Assembly (NCBI GenBank): GCA_946902875.1
Contig: OX336351.1
Coordinates: 4,647,761-4,711,760 of the forward strand
Length of the DNA stretch: 64,000 nt
Direction: 5' to 3'
DNA from: Nematopogon swammerdamellus
Lineage: Eukaryota > Arthropoda > Insecta > Lepidoptera > Adelidae
Program-made: the position numbers and the translations under genes
Notes under the pieces: model-generated
The model's database searches: none
The model's input: only the letters and a program-made list of their open reading frames with translations
Told to the model about the DNA's origin: nothing
In this document: positions 8,231 through 19,911 of the stretch, piece after piece
How positions within the stretch are numbered: position 1 is the stretch's first letter
Layout of the letters: each line of letters starts with the position of its first letter

Positions 8231-9044
8231 AGAGTTAAAATTTTACGCAATGTGGTTGGTTTCACCCAAAGATTTTCTTTTATTGATTCACCCAAAGAAA
8301 GGAGAGAAGATGTGCCATGAACGCTCACTCGTATCGGAACCGCTGTCGCCAGTTTCTGATCTCACACAATAACCAATTATACATACGAACGCACGAACAC
8401 ATTCGCACCAGAGATTTTTGTCCAATCCAAAGCGTTTCATCCATGTGCGTGCGCTCACGTGCACATGGATAGTTAATATGGGGAAATCTGCCCATATGAT
8501 CGATTCGCGGAAACGCCTCCTTCGCCTATCTACTTTCCTTCCAAAATCTTTGGTTTCACCAGTTTCACTTTATTTTTTTTTATATAAGCGATGGATAATA
8601 GACAATTGCATAGAGCTGCAGTATTTCGTACACTATCAGTTTAATTTTTTTTTTATTTGGACTCGTCGCGTGTCGACGAAATATAATATACCATTACAGG
8701 CATAGGAGCATTTGGGATACATTTGTTTTGCTCATCATCGCCCTTTTTCGGTCAACTGCTGGGCCTAGGCCTCTCCCAAGGTACGCCACCACACGCGGTC
8801 TTTCTCACTCACCATTTATCACAATGCCTCATCTCAAACTTTCTAAGACGGGCTTCCCTCAAATTTACTTATTAATAAATTAAATTTAGACTTCCTTTTG
8901 TGGTTGCTTCTATTTGTTTGATGTTTCGAGCTAAACGTATGGCCTATTTTCATTTTAATTAGCATGAGCAGCTCGACAACAGCTGAACAGAATATACTCC
9001 AGCCAGACCTTTGTTCACGCGATAACCGTGGTAGCTTAAGACGA
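8231..9044. other. No gene seen; weak RTE-like trace
   Basis: Mostly AT-rich. At about 8735-8805 the minus strand reads GGCGTACCTTGGGAGAGGCC and TAGGCCCAGCAGTTGACC, resembling the coding end of RTE-like LINEs around their final QQWT motif. The match is short and degraded. Confidence 0.3.
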
Positions 9045-9049
9045 TTTTT

Positions 9050-9080
<31 letters not shown>

Positions 9081-9271
9081 GAAAGCGCGACATATGGCGC
9101 AGAGCCACCCATAAGGTGTCTAACGACGCCCATGGACATTCGGTCGTATGCGGGGATTGCGAATGCCATGCCGGCCTGACAGGTGCCTATTCACGCCCCT
9201 CTTGAAGGACCCGAGACTGCACTTGGGTGGAAATATATGAGCAGGGAGAGCGTTCCAGAGTTTACCGGTTA
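9045..9271 (-). mobile_element. La LINE 3' end copy La3 with RT C-terminus
   Basis: The minus strand encodes the C-terminal end of a non-LTR reverse transcriptase: TGKLWNALPAHIFP, then CSLGSFKRGVNRHL, and a short end NPRIRPNVHGRR before a stop. The WN.LP....SL.SFKR..N.HL pattern is typical of CR1/Jockey-group LINE ends. The 3' UTR follows with CAATAAAATAAATAAA, so AATAAA merges with an AAAT-rich tail. Only about 50 residues remain, so it cannot move by itself. Confidence 0.75.
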
Positions 9272-9375
9272 CCGGAAGCACTGACATAGCACCTAGTTCA
9301 CCCGGTGTTATTAACCTGACATCACGGATGTTGTAGGTGATGTAGCCAACCGTGTCAGTTTCCATAAAAAAAAAA
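9272..9375 (+). mobile_element. SINE-A copy A8, tail only
   Basis: Begins at CCGGAAGCACTGACATAGC and runs to the poly(A). Severely 5'-truncated and joined directly to La3. Confidence 0.75.
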
Positions 9376-9665
9376 GTTAAGTGTACGTATTTCGTGCGTA
9401 ACCCCCTGGGCAGTGTCTCGGAGTAGTGGAGCAGTGTTCTGACTGTATAGCGGTGTGCCAGTCTATTACTTACCCTATACTTCCGGTGTGCCGCCGCCCG
9501 GCGCCGCCGCACCGCAACAAGGCGCGTCCGTCCTTCAATACGGATACCTACAGGAAGCGGGTGCCCCTATCATCGTGTCACCTGTACCTATACTATTAGT
9601 CCTCGGATAAAGGGATTGCTTCTGTTCAGTATTGTCCTTAGATGAATAATGTGCTAAGAAAGAGA
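9376..9665. other. No gene seen
   Basis: Locally GC-rich around 9480-9530 (GCCGCCGCCCGGCGCCGCCG). No feature supported. Confidence 0.3.
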
Positions 9666-9915
9666 TTTTTTTTATCTAATCCGTTATGTATGACTGGCTG
9701 AGTTTGAGGGGCCAAAGCACATGCTCCGACCAGCCAATATCACCTCCAAGAAAGTAGGTGCCATACCGGAGACTTCCCTGGATTGCTGGCTATACTGGAC
9801 TGAGTACACAACCGAGGCTGCTATGCGGCCATCTTACATCCAGTACGGTGGTATCAACCCAGTCGGCTACAATTTGAGCCTACCACCTAGTAAGGGATAA
9901 GGGAAGGGAGCTACA
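9666..9915 (-). mobile_element. SINE-B copy B3, 5'-truncated
   Basis: T run, then ATCTAATCCGTTATGTATG, GGCCAAAGCACATGCTCCG and TTCCCTGGATTGCTGGCTAT on the plus strand. It ends in the body at about 9915, so the tRNA-like head is absent. Confidence 0.8.
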
Positions 9916-10443
9916 ATTTCTATTCTGTGGCTACAATTTTACATACAGAGCTTACATTTTCTTGCGACACACATCCATTTTGATTGATAATGTCCAAATC
10001 CATTATCTGAGATTGATAATGCTCATTAATTGCTCAAATAATCTGTGGGTTTATCGTCATATGCATTGACTGTTTTTGAAGAGAGGATACAAATAAGATT
10101 CTGATAATTTTCATGACGATGAGTACCCATATGTATCAGTGTATGAGCCATTCTATATAGTGAAAGTATTGCGAATAAAAATTCCGGCGAGAGAAGTCAA
10201 AGCTTAATATTCGCAAAAAAAATTCAAAAGACTGTGATGTATTAATAAATTAAGTACGCAGAAATACTATAGTGTATTGGTTTGAAGTACACACGGCGAC
10301 GTTCAATATAGGCGACAATTCTTAAGGTGATGTGAGACTGCGTCTGACTCGAATTTCAAGAAGTTTGGCAACGTGGCCAAGTCAAGGTTTTGGAAAAAAA
10401 ATATTTTTTTATTTGTTGAATATATGATGTCTAAATCCGTAGC
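9916..10443. other. No gene seen
   Basis: AT-rich sequence with no recognised repeat or coding signal. Confidence 0.3.
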
Positions 10444-10484
10444 TTTTTAGGGTTATATAATAGGGCTATACTAAGCCTACGCCC

Positions 10485-10542
<58 letters not shown>

Positions 10543-10865
10543 CGTCCGTCCGTCTGTCCGAGGGCTGTATCTCTTGAACCGTAATAGGTAGCCCGTTGAA
10601 ATTTTCACAAAAAATGTTTTATTATGGCCAATATAACAATAAATAATAAAAATAAGAAAAAGTAAAAAACTCACAGGGTTCCCATAGAAGAAACCAAAAA
10701 GTGTATGCACGCGCGCCATCTACCGAATAGATTATGAAGCATGACATTAACTAATATGAAGCATTTCATAACACGCCATCTAGATGGCGTGAGTAGTGCT
10801 AGCCGTGACATGGCGATAAGGAACCCTCGGTGCGCGAGTTCGACTCGCACTTGGCCGGTTTTTTT
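10444..10865 (-). mobile_element. E-family repeat copy E2
   Basis: Near full length on the minus strand: head CCGGCCAAGTGCGAGTCG, AACTCGCGCACCGAGGG, then the middle with TCACGCCATCTAGATGGCG, and the end with ACGGTTCAAGAGATACAGCC followed by a long (GACA/GACG) run at about 10490-10560. The TCTG/TCCG microsatellite on the plus strand is part of the element. Confidence 0.85.
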
Positions 10866-11382
10866 ACTTCTTTGTTTCGATCCGTAGTTTTGGAATGAAA
10901 AAATAAAAACCAAATTTTTGCTTGCGCTAAAATTGATTGATTCAGTTGCATCCTACTCCAACCAGCGAAAGCGGCGTCTTGAAAGAGGAGTACGGGTGAA
11001 TAGGGTTGACAGGGCCTTAAACATTTTAAATGTTTCTAAGAAGAGATGGCGCCGCCAGCCAGTGCTGCATTCCAAACAGCGATATTCCAATTTAGTGAGC
11101 AAATATTTTGTTTCCCGTAACCAATGAAACGTGAAAGTGGCCAATGTTTACTCTTAAAATATTAGTCCTTGTTTATAATCCAACCCTGTTTATACTTCGG
11201 CGGTCTCCATTACGAAAATTACAATCTGCATTAATGTGCACTGCTGGTCTAATTAACTAAATAATATAATGTAAATAAATTTTAATGTATATTAAATTTT
11301 AAGCTTTTATCGAAAGCTCGTGGGTTTTGATAAGCGAGCTTCAATAAGCGACGTGTTTTCGATAAACGACCTGTCAGTCAGT
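10866..11382. other. No gene seen
   Basis: No supported feature. Short open frames on both strands around 10920-11140 have no recognisable domain. Confidence 0.3.
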
Positions 11383-11660
11383 CAGTAAGCGTGTAAGAGT
11401 CCACTGCTGGACATTCGCCTCTCCAATTTTCCTCCAGTCCTCCCGGCTTTCCGCCGACGTACTTGATTTCATCGTCCCACCTGGCGGGTGGTCTTCGCAC
11501 ACTCCGTTTTCCCACCGAGCACAGTTTCCTGTCCAAGGCCGCCTGTGAAGGACACAGTTACTCCAACGGTCGTCGCCTCTTCGGCTAACGTGCCCGGCCC
11601 ACTGCTAGTTGAGCTTAGCCACCCGGTATCCAATATCGACTACTTTGCGACTATGACAGT
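11383..11660 (-). mobile_element. RTE-like LINE 3' end, degraded
   Basis: Plus-strand bases CAGTCAGTCAGTAAGCGTG start the copy, giving a (CAGT)n tail. The segment TCCCACCTGGCGGGTGGTCT and AGTTACTCCAACGGTCGTCG match the well-preserved copy at 53859. An 11-bp local insertion (GAGCACAGTTT) near 11518 breaks the frame. Confidence 0.7.
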
Positions 11661-11681
11661 AATTTATGCAATTTGTCTTTG

Positions 11682-11850
11682 CTTTTTTTTATTTACAGAG
11701 CGACATATGGTGCCCATAAGGTGTCTAAAGACGCCCATGGACATTCACGCTCCTCTTGAAGGACCCGAGACTGTACTTGTGGGGAAATATATGGGCTGGA
11801 AGAGCGTTCCAGAGTTTACCGGTTCCTCAGAGGAAAGATCTGCAGGATCG
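11682..11850 (-). mobile_element. La LINE 3' end copy La4
   Basis: Antisense La segments GCGACATATGGTGCCC, CGCCCATGGACATTC, CTCCTCTTGAAGGACCC and GAGCGTTCCAGAGTTTACC. An internal part of the usual La sequence between the two coding blocks is deleted. Confidence 0.7.
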
Positions 11851-12288
11851 ATTGGTAAGCATCCGCGGTAAGTCCAGCGTGTAGGGATGCAATCCCTGCC
11901 CAGTGCGCGTGGTGTGGAGGATATTAGATTTTTCACGAAACATTTAGGTTGACACGAGCAACGAAAATGTTCGTCACACGTAAATTCCTCGAGATAAGAA
12001 TTAAATAGCAAATCCGCTTACCAAAATTTGAAAACACAAGAAATTCACAATCCGCGAGGAAAACCCGCGGAATAGCATCAGAGATCTCGCTGGGATTTGG
12101 ATCATTATGCAAAGCGGAACTGGCTCTCGTCTTATTTCATGCATTTCCGTCATTCCCGTGGCGGCGCGCTCGTAGCGGCGCGGTGTGTGCCATTCTGAAG
12201 CGCGCGCGCGACGCCGTCGATCGGAGTTGACCTTAGATCGACACTGTAAAAGGTTTAAAATGTAGATCGACGGAATAAGAGTAGACAG
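11851..12288. other. No gene seen
   Basis: Includes a GC-rich patch at about 12160-12235 (GTGGCGGCGCGCTCGTAGCG). No reading frame or repeat supported. Confidence 0.3.
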
Positions 12289-12500
12289 TTTTTTTTTATT
12301 GATAGCGCGACATGTGGCATCGTTTCACCTACAAGTAGGTGTCTAACGATGCCCATAGACATTCTGTGATGCACGGGGATTGCGAATGCTATGCCGGCCT
12401 GACAGGAGCCTTTTCACGCCCCTTTTGAAAAACCCCAGGCTGTACTTGGGAGAAAATAGATGGGCACGTGCGTTCCACATTTTCCCGGTTCTGTGAATAA
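12289..12500 (-). mobile_element. La LINE 3' end copy La5, diverged
   Basis: Starts with a T run and ATTGATAGCGCGACATGTGG. The La blocks GTGTCTAACGATGCCCAT and TGCGAATGCTATGCCGGCC are clear but carry many changes, so this is an older copy. Confidence 0.65.
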
Positions 12501-12803
12501 AACACGATGAGTTTAGATTTTTTTAGTAGTAACTCCTAACTACGTCTTGCTAGAACAGATTTCTGGTAAAAACACTGAGCATCGGTTAGCGCAGTAACGA
12601 TTGTGAATTCGAATTTTGAAAGTCTTACAGAGGCCTAGTTAGCTCTGTCAGAAGAGCAGTTGGCATGTAATCAAAAGGTTGCAGGTTTGAATGCCACCTC
12701 AGATAATCTGATATGGACTGAATTTTTCTTTCGCCATTTTTCTGCTCTTCCAATGTTGCAATTTCCTATACTAAAAACAACATGATATATTTTCATACAT
12801 AAC

Positions 12804-12940
12804 AGTCTCGGGTTCTTCAAGAGCGGCGCGTCAGGCCGGCAAGGCATTCGAAACCCCCCGCATAGGCCCGAATGTCCATGGGCGTCGTTAGACACCTTAT
12901 GGGTGGCTCGGCGCCAAATATTGCGCTTCCAATAAACACA
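12804..12940 (+). mobile_element. La LINE 3' end copy La6
   Basis: CTCGGGTTCTTCAAGAGCGG, GCATAGGCCCGAATGTCC and GTTAGACACCTTATGGGTGG, ending CAATAAACA with no long poly(A). Confidence 0.65.
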
Positions 12941-15361
12941 AATGTTTCTACTTAACATTATTTTAGTTTTAATTGGTACCTATTAGTTTAAATAAAGATA
13001 GAATAAATATACGTTGTGTTTGTATATAAAAAGCAAGTAGGTATAACCTGATTATTTAAATAAAGTGATTGAAAATCGCGGCGTTTAACAGCTGTAAAGT
13101 CAGCATGAAAAAAATATTTGCATAGTATATTTTTTTATTTGCAATTTTTTGTCTTCGAACAATTGCTTTATTTTCTTTAGACGGCAATAATGTGTGAGCG
13201 AGATGCAAATAGGAAATCCGCCATTTTCCATCCCTTTCTTTAAATAAACAGGTAGTAGATAATATATAACGCTGTGAAGGTAAAAAATTCATCATAACTT
13301 ACTCGACGTTACATACGAATCGCGCCCTCTTCCACTCTGCTTCGTGCGGGAGCGCATGAGTCAACCTTGCGAAACATTCTCGAGGACATTATTTCATTCA
13401 TGATTGTGTATTTTTGGGTATCCTGTGTACCGACATGTGGGAGGATCGCTCTCGGACCGCGCACGAATATACTAGAGAAAAGTGATGAAAAAAAGCACTT
13501 GGCTTGTAATCAAAATATTATGTTTATTTTCAATTTGCGAGTCCGGAAGCTAAAGAACTGCCGAAATTCTGTAAAAAAGTAAATTCCAAATTCAAATGAT
13601 TTATTTACTTACAAATCAACATTTACCATTATTATACAATATACATATACATACAGTAAGAATTACATGTAATTAATTAGTTTTTATTTATTAATTAGGT
13701 TAATTTTATATAATTAGTTTTACTCGTTGTATCTAGTTGTATATTGTATTACTGTTATGTGTTTTTTCTTCATTCAATCAGGATAAAATACGAAATACAT
13801 ATAATATTTACATATTATATAATTATTAACAATGAAAATAATTTGCCTCCGCCCCCTAAACTAGCGCAAGCCGTATTATAGAGGGCAGGTAACACGGTAA
13901 AGTAACTATTACTTAATCTGTGGTAAAGGTAATGTATTATTACGCAGATAAAGAACACGCAGCTACACATACAGATTTCAAATTTAAATAGTTGTGAAAA
14001 ATACAAGGTTTACATTTCAGTGGGCATTGTTTAACCTAATGTCGGTTAAATGACCGTTATCTACGAGCGATCACATTGCGTCCAATTTGACCCTTTTATT
14101 AAAGCTTGGCGAACAAAATAAACGGAAAATCCAACGCGTAAAAGCGGTGAAAATAAAAATACATAATGATAAATCATTGTAAGTAAGCGTTGACAAGCTC
14201 TAGCCTAGCAGCCATTGACAAAAATAACTCGCGCGGGAATATTTTTGAAAATGGAACGCGGTCGTTGGCGTCTCGCGCGAAGTTGATTTGCCGCGCTTTT
14301 TATCAAACGACGTCATTTTTTTTTTTCAGTTCTGTTTTGGTTTGTTCCATTCAACAATGAAATTTATATTATTTACGAAAAATTTAGATTTTTTATGAAA
14401 TAGGTACTTTTACGCTGACACAATTCAAAGATTTCTTTCAATGTTCCTACGTAATAGGTAGTAACTATAAGCATATTGGGCTTTAAAATAGATTCACCTG
14501 ATATAGAATATTGCCAGAATACTGAATTACATCGCTGGATAATACGTATTCATCCAAGCTCGAAAATAGGTTTGAGCTTACCTACATCCGGCCGCGATCG
14601 ACCGACGATCCAGAATAATAGACGAAACAGTAATCCCGTAGGAATGTGCCAATCAAAATATAACTCGGCGCTGAAAAGCGATATGGATTATTTTTCTTGT
14701 TGGCAACTTTCAAATGCTACCCGGTTACATCGAATCTTATGTATTCTGAGCGTGTTATGCCATTCATTACATAGGGTCATGAAGATTTTGTTCATTTGGC
14801 GTTGCATTGCTAGCACATACTGCGGAAAAAACCGTGCGTTGTTTTTTCTGCAAATTCTGTAATAATGTGGGAATTATATGAACGTACACGCACTGCGGTT
14901 TAATTTCCGCGCGAAATTGGCAGGGTTTGTTGAGCTAACGCCATTTTCAAACTCGTGTTAAATTCAAGCCGTACTTCCGATAATAACTTTTTATGTGGTT
15001 ATAAAAAAAATAACCATAACCTATTTACCCTAAGAAAGTTTAACATGAAAAAGTAAAAAAAAAATTACTTGCACGAGAACCCACGACCATGAGATCGAAA
15101 AATTTGCCACGAATTTTACGAGTTTGAAAAGGGAGTCAGATTAGCAAGCCCGTGCGAGTTTCAAGGCAGTACTGCCTCCTATTGAAGACGGAAAAGGAAA
15201 TACGCTGCCGGTTACACTGAACTAAGCGGAAGGCATAATAATTTAGGATCGAAACTACTTTATGCTTCTAGACCGCTTCAAGCAAACAAACCTTCCCAGA
15301 AACACAGCTGCAATGTCCAACATGTCATCGGCTCGTAGCTGTAAACAGTGCTCTATTAGAC
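12941..15361. other. Repeat-poor AT-rich stretch, no gene seen
   Basis: About 2.4 kb without any recognised transposable element, exon or RNA gene. The longest open frame (about 14476-14862) has no recognisable domain and no flanking gene signals. As a repeat-poor island it might be older intron or intergenic DNA, or contain regulatory sequence, but nothing specific is visible. Confidence 0.35.
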
Positions 15362-16087
15362 CAGGGTCTCCAAACTATTTTACAGGCGGGCCACATTGAC
15401 TTATCAAAAAATATTGGCGGGCCAGAATCAAACTAAATTGGTTTTTCTATATAACGTTTTTATTAAATTGTAAACTCAAAATGTGTAGGTGCTTTCCTTG
15501 AATAATGTTTCGTATAATAATGAGAAAAATAAAACAATTTTGTAAAAAAAAAATGTTTAATGTGACGCATGCAGTTGCCGATCAACAAATTAATATATTT
15601 AATACTGGGGTCGAGTTTTGTAGTACCTATTATTAAAAGAGACCGTAAATGTTCATCAGAGAGCCTTGTGCGGCGGCGCGGCGGCGCTGCGCCGCTATCC
15701 GACCGACCGAATAGTACTGATGTCATTGGTGCTATGTTTACTCTAGTTAAGAGACTCTACCTAGAGTCTAGGTATAGCATGGACGGCCTAACCTGAGGCG
15801 AACACACGTACGCACACAAATGCATTTCTCTAATACAAATGCTTGACATGCACCTATACATGGCCTGAGCACTATTTACTACACTCGCAGAATTTTATGC
15901 TCACCCTCATGAGTGAATGTATTTGTACGCCTCAGGTTAGAACGAACGACCTATAAGCAGCTCGCCCATGCACAATAAAATTAAAAATAATTAAAAATAA
16001 ATGTTTAGGCCACAAACGTGTCTCGGGCCGGATAAATTTGCGACGCGGGCCGTATTCGGCCCGCGGGCCTTAAATTGGTGACCCCTG
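15362..16087. mobile_element. Non-autonomous hAT element, 726 bp
   Basis: A perfect 8-bp target duplication TATTAGAC flanks both ends (15354-15361 and 16088-16095). The ends are CAGGGTCTCCAAACT and, in reverse complement, CAGGGGTCACCAATTTAAGG. Near-terminal GGCGGGCCACATTG and GGCCCGCGGGCC are typical of hAT elements. The centre has a GC-rich patch (GCGGCGGCGCGGCGGCGCTG). No transposase frame is present, so it would depend on an autonomous partner. Confidence 0.9.
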
Positions 16088-16366
16088 TATTAGACGATTG
16101 CACATCGAGCCGTGTTGCAGCACCGCCGCGCAAATATTATGTCAACAAGCATAGCAGCGCCTGTCGCCACGTCGATAAAATCGCCGATACGTTTTCTATT
16201 TTCTCGTCTCGTTGCCATTGACTTGTAGGTATATTACACTACCGTACCTACATATGTTACTTTTGCATATCATTGGTCGTTGCTACATTTGCTCAGAAAA
16301 TACATAATTAAATGCGGCACTCTTTAAAGACTAGAATTCATTCATTGTAGCATACACTAAATTTAT

Positions 16367-16758
16367 TAACCCTATTACTAAGCCTACGCCGTGTGTCTGT
16401 CTGTCCTGACAGTCCGAGGGCTGTATCTATTGAACCGTAATAGGTAGCCTGTTGAAATGTTCACAGAATATGTGTTATTTACGAGGTTATTTATTATGGC
16501 CGATATAACAACAAATAATAAAAATAAGAAAAAGTAAAAAAAAAATCACGGGGGTCCCCATACAAGAAAATAAATGGTGTACGCGCGCCATCTACCGAAA
16601 ACAGTATGAAGCATTTTAACTAATCATGAATTTTAACTAATATGAAGAATTTCATAAAACACGCCATAGAAGGCGTGAGTGACGCTGACCATGACATGAC
16701 ATGGCGATACGGAACCCTCGGTGCGCGAGTTCGATTCGCACTTGGCCGGTTTTTTTTA
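16367..16758 (-). mobile_element. E-family repeat copy E3
   Basis: Complete on the minus strand from CCGGCCAAGTGCGAATCG to AGGCTTAGTAATAGGG, with a short GACAGACAGACAC run rather than a long microsatellite. A small duplication of the TTTTAACTAAT segment sits near 16615-16640. Confidence 0.85.
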
Positions 16759-17428
16759 CGTGTGTCCCGGATTCTCGTTGAAACAACCCTTATGATGGAG
16801 ATCTGCGTCTTTGTTTCCAACCATTCCACGATATGTGAGTGCGGCTTCTTCCACTTGTCGACTAGTTTAGTTGCTGTTCGTTTTATAACAGTCTTATTAC
16901 ATACATACAAATGGCATCATGGCAAGCTATCACCAACGGTGTGAATGATGCTCGGAGGTCTGCGGCGGTCCTGTCGTATTTATGGTGCTTTTCACGCGAA
17001 TTGATAAGTATGTCAGATGTTGTAGCATGTTGGTTTGTATGAGGAGGCGTCTTGCTATGCCTACGTCAAAAAACACATACTTACTTGGTTGGTTCCCAAA
17101 CTCCGTGAAACACGAGGTCACCATCTATAGTATTAAATTATGTCGCCAAATTCGAACTTCGAACGTTGAGATCCGAGCTAAGAACGCACCAACCGCTCGC
17201 CGTTCTTATTTTGATTTGAGTAGGTAGTTAGGTACACACTGACTGGGATCTAACGTTTTCCCACGTCAGCGGAGTCCGCAAACAGCGATCCCAACAAATA
17301 GAATAATAAATATATGTACGTGACCGTTTTAAATTTCAAGTTTTCGTCATAATATGTACATCGGACGCTTTGTATGACAATGATATATGAAAACTAACGG
17401 TTGCTCCGTGAAACGGTAAGGGCACCTG
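16759..17428. other. No gene seen
   Basis: No supported feature. Open frames on both strands lack recognisable domains. Confidence 0.3.
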
Positions 17429-17740
17429 GACGCTGTCAATACTTGTATGAGTGCCCGCTCGACCGTTGGAGGCTGACCGTGGTTCGGACTCCACGTAAAA
17501 CTGTAGGTGAATTACCACAGAACACCTAATTAATAGCTACTTCTATGATCTGTGTGAATTACCTTTACTTTACTAGGTGGTAGGGTTTAGCCCGCCCGGG
17601 TTGGTACTACCACACTGAATGAAAAGTCGGTCGAAACAGCTATGTAAATAGTTCGTGTTTTGCGTCCAGTTCAGTGTAGCCGGCTGACACCACGGATGTT
17701 GTTGTTGTAGGTGATCAGTCAGTTTCCATTAAAAAAAAAA
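17429..17740 (+). mobile_element. SINE-A copy A9 with internal insertion
   Basis: Starts inside the 5S-like head (GTCAATACTTGTATGAGTG) and keeps the B box GGTTCGGACTCCACG. About 60 bp is inserted after CTGTAGGT, with GAATTACC at both its ends. The tail is shortened (TAGGTGATCAGTCAGTTTCC) before the A run. Confidence 0.75.
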
Positions 17741-17912
17741 ACAACCCAGTCGGCTACAATTTGAGCCTACCACCTAGTAAGGGGCAATCGAAGGGACCTA
17801 CAGTTTTACACCGGTTCCGAAAATGGTGAAGCAGAAGGTGTTGGTATGTACGTGAATTTTTCCGCCAAAAAACCATTGGTGCATTTCGGGCGGAATCGAA
17901 CTTTGACATCAA
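17741..17912 (-). mobile_element. SINE-B copy B4, joined to A9 tail
   Basis: Directly follows the A9 poly(A). On the minus strand there is a degraded head, then the body GTAAAACTGTAGGTCCCTTC and CAAATTGTAGCCGACTGGG. The tail is missing, so the junction may be a recombination or a nested insertion. Confidence 0.7.
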
Positions 17913-18101
17913 GAGGCCTAGCCAAGACCGCGCCGACCAACCGTCGCTATTGCAGAAGTTGTACTGTAGTGAATGTATTTTCCTAAGATGTACGGTAAAT
18001 AAAATTCGCCGAGGTTCACTTGCCAGATTTTTATATTCTGAATCAGTTTAGCTATAGAGAGGGGTAACGTATGTACGAGTACCTCTGTCATATGGTTCAT
18101 A

Positions 18102-18877
18102 TGGGTTGCCAGATGATTTAGTTGAAAAAACCGGACATTTTTCATCGAAGGACTTTTGATTTTTCAGATACAAATGTTTCATAAAAACCGACCAAGTGCG
18201 AGTCGAACTCGCGCACCGAGGGTTCCGTATCCCCATTTCATGACTAGCGCTACTCACGCCATCTAGATGGCGTGTTATGAAATGCTTCATATTACTTAAA
18301 TGTCATGATTAGTTAAAATGCTTCATAATCTATTCGTATATGGCGTCCGCGCATACACTTTTTGGTTTCTTCTAAGGAAACCCACGTGAATTTTTTACTT
18401 TTTCTTATTTTTATTATTATTTGTTGTTATATTGGCCATAATAACACATATTCTGTGAAAATTTCAACGGGCTACCTATTATGGTTCAAGAGATACAGCC
18501 CTCGGACAGACAGACGGACAGACGGACAGACAGACAGACGGCGTAGGCTTAGTAATAGGGTCCCGTACCGGATACGAAACCATAAAAATAAAAGGGTATT
18601 AATTTATACCCTTTGATTTTCAAGTACAAAATGTTTCATGACCTTTACTTTTGAAAATGAATGGGAGATAGAGTAATAAATAAAAGTGTTGAATTGATCG
18701 AACTGTTTGCAAAATCCAAGAACACAGTAAAATTTGTATTAAAATGTTCTGAAAACAGTATATATTTGCGTTATATGAATAAAAACCGGAAGTTTTGATG
18801 TCTGGTTTTTCATTATTATGGAGACCGGACTCAAAAACTGGACTGTTCGGTCCAAAACCGGATATCTGGCAACCCTC
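18102..18877. mobile_element. TIR element hosting E4
   Basis: Both ends carry GGGTTGCCAGAT as an inverted repeat (start at 18102 and reverse complement ending 18877), with internal CCGGACATTTTTC and GAGACCGGACTC echoes. The E4 copy lies within it. A 26-bp imperfect repeat (TTCAGATACAAATGTTTCAT and its partner near 18620) flanks E4. The superfamily is not determined. Confidence 0.5.
18183..18592 (+). mobile_element. E-family repeat copy E4
   Basis: Head CCAAGTGCGAGTCGAACTCG, CACCGAGGGTTCCGTATC, the middle TCACGCCATCTAGATGGCG, and the end AAGAGATACAGCCCTCGG with a GACAGACGGACAG run and TAGTAATAGGGTCCCGTACC. Near full length. Confidence 0.85.
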
Positions 18878-18881
18878 TCAG

Positions 18882-18918
18882 AAGGTCATAGAACTCACTC
18901 AGTGAGTTCTATGACCTT
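18882..18918. repeat. Perfect 18-bp palindrome
   Basis: AAGGTCATAGAACTCACT is followed by a single C and its exact reverse complement. It would form a cruciform or hairpin. It lies just outside the 18102-18877 TIR element. Confidence 0.8.
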
Positions 18919-19047
18919 GGTCGGTATGCAGGAAATATTTTATCACTTGGCGAGCGTTCAACGGCGGTGTTCAGTCAGATCCGTACAGTAGGATTAAATA
19001 ATCTGTTAAGGCTGTAACAAATGCCAACGACCTTGGGCATTCGGGAA

Positions 19048-19380
19048 TCCTACTAATATTATAAACGCGAAAGTTTGTGAGGATGGATGGATGTATCTTT
19101 GTTCCTCTTTCACGCAAAAACTACTGAACGGATTTTGATGAGACTTTACAGTACTATAGCTTATACATCAGAATAACATATAGGCTATATACCATCACGG
19201 TAATTAGCCTTACGGCTCAGCAGTATCAAATAAAGTATAAGGTAAGAGTAAGGGAGAGAGAGAATATAAAAGACAAGAAAAACAAAAGCCTATCAACGTC
19301 ACATAAAAACTTCAATTTCGAATTCTGTTCTTTTTTTTAAATCTACGCGGATGAAGTCTAGTTCTACGGGCAAAAGCTAG
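19048..19380 (+). mobile_element. Non-autonomous Helitron-like element, 333 bp
   Basis: Starts TCCTACTAATATTATAAACG after an A and ends GGGCAAAAGCTAG before a T. This fits Helitron rules: 5' TC, 3' CTAG, insertion between A and T, no inverted repeats and no target duplication. The 5' end AAAGTTTGTGAGGATGGATG is very common in lepidopteran genomes. No Rep/helicase is encoded. Confidence 0.85.
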
Positions 19381-19911
19381 TTCTACATAATGTACCATTC
19401 GATTGCTAATTAAGCTACACGCATTCAGTGTACGTTGGTCGCGGTGGGCTATACACGTCGCGCCCGCTTCAACGATCAACCAAAAGAGTAGATGGTTCGA
19501 AGTTCAAAACCCACTTGTTTTATTATTAGAATTTTATTTTTTATTTTTTTATTTTTATCTCCTATCGTGGTTACAATAATAAAATTTCAACAAGCCGGTT
19601 TTCTCAGTGCTCTGTGACCTTTTCATCAGTGTTATTGTAAAATTGTAATAGTTAATACACACATTCTCAGAAATTTTAGTAATATATTTAAAAAAACCAA
19701 CAAACCAGATTGTTGATAATAAGGAACCAAATTTTATGTTGCAATTTTTTTTTATTTTCTTAATGTGTTCCAATTGGTCAGTTTTGGACATTCTTTGCCG
19801 CACTTTTTTGCATGTTTTTGCGTATTTGGCGTTTATCACGGCCTTAAGTGCGAACGTTGCTCACACACAGAGGGTTCCGTAGCCGTTTCCATCTTCATTC
19901 ATCATTCATCA
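19381..19911. other. No gene seen
   Basis: AT-rich, ending in an ATTCATC repeat at about 19893-19918 next to the RTE-like fragment. Confidence 0.3.

Noticed and set aside
10490..10565. Stand-alone TCTG/TCCG microsatellite
   Set aside because: It is the normal internal tract of the E family, present at the same place in E4, E7 and E8.
18882..18918. Nuclear receptor response element (AGGTCA ... TGACCT)
   Set aside because: Half sites are about 23 bp apart, outside usual spacings, and follow from the palindrome beside a transposon.
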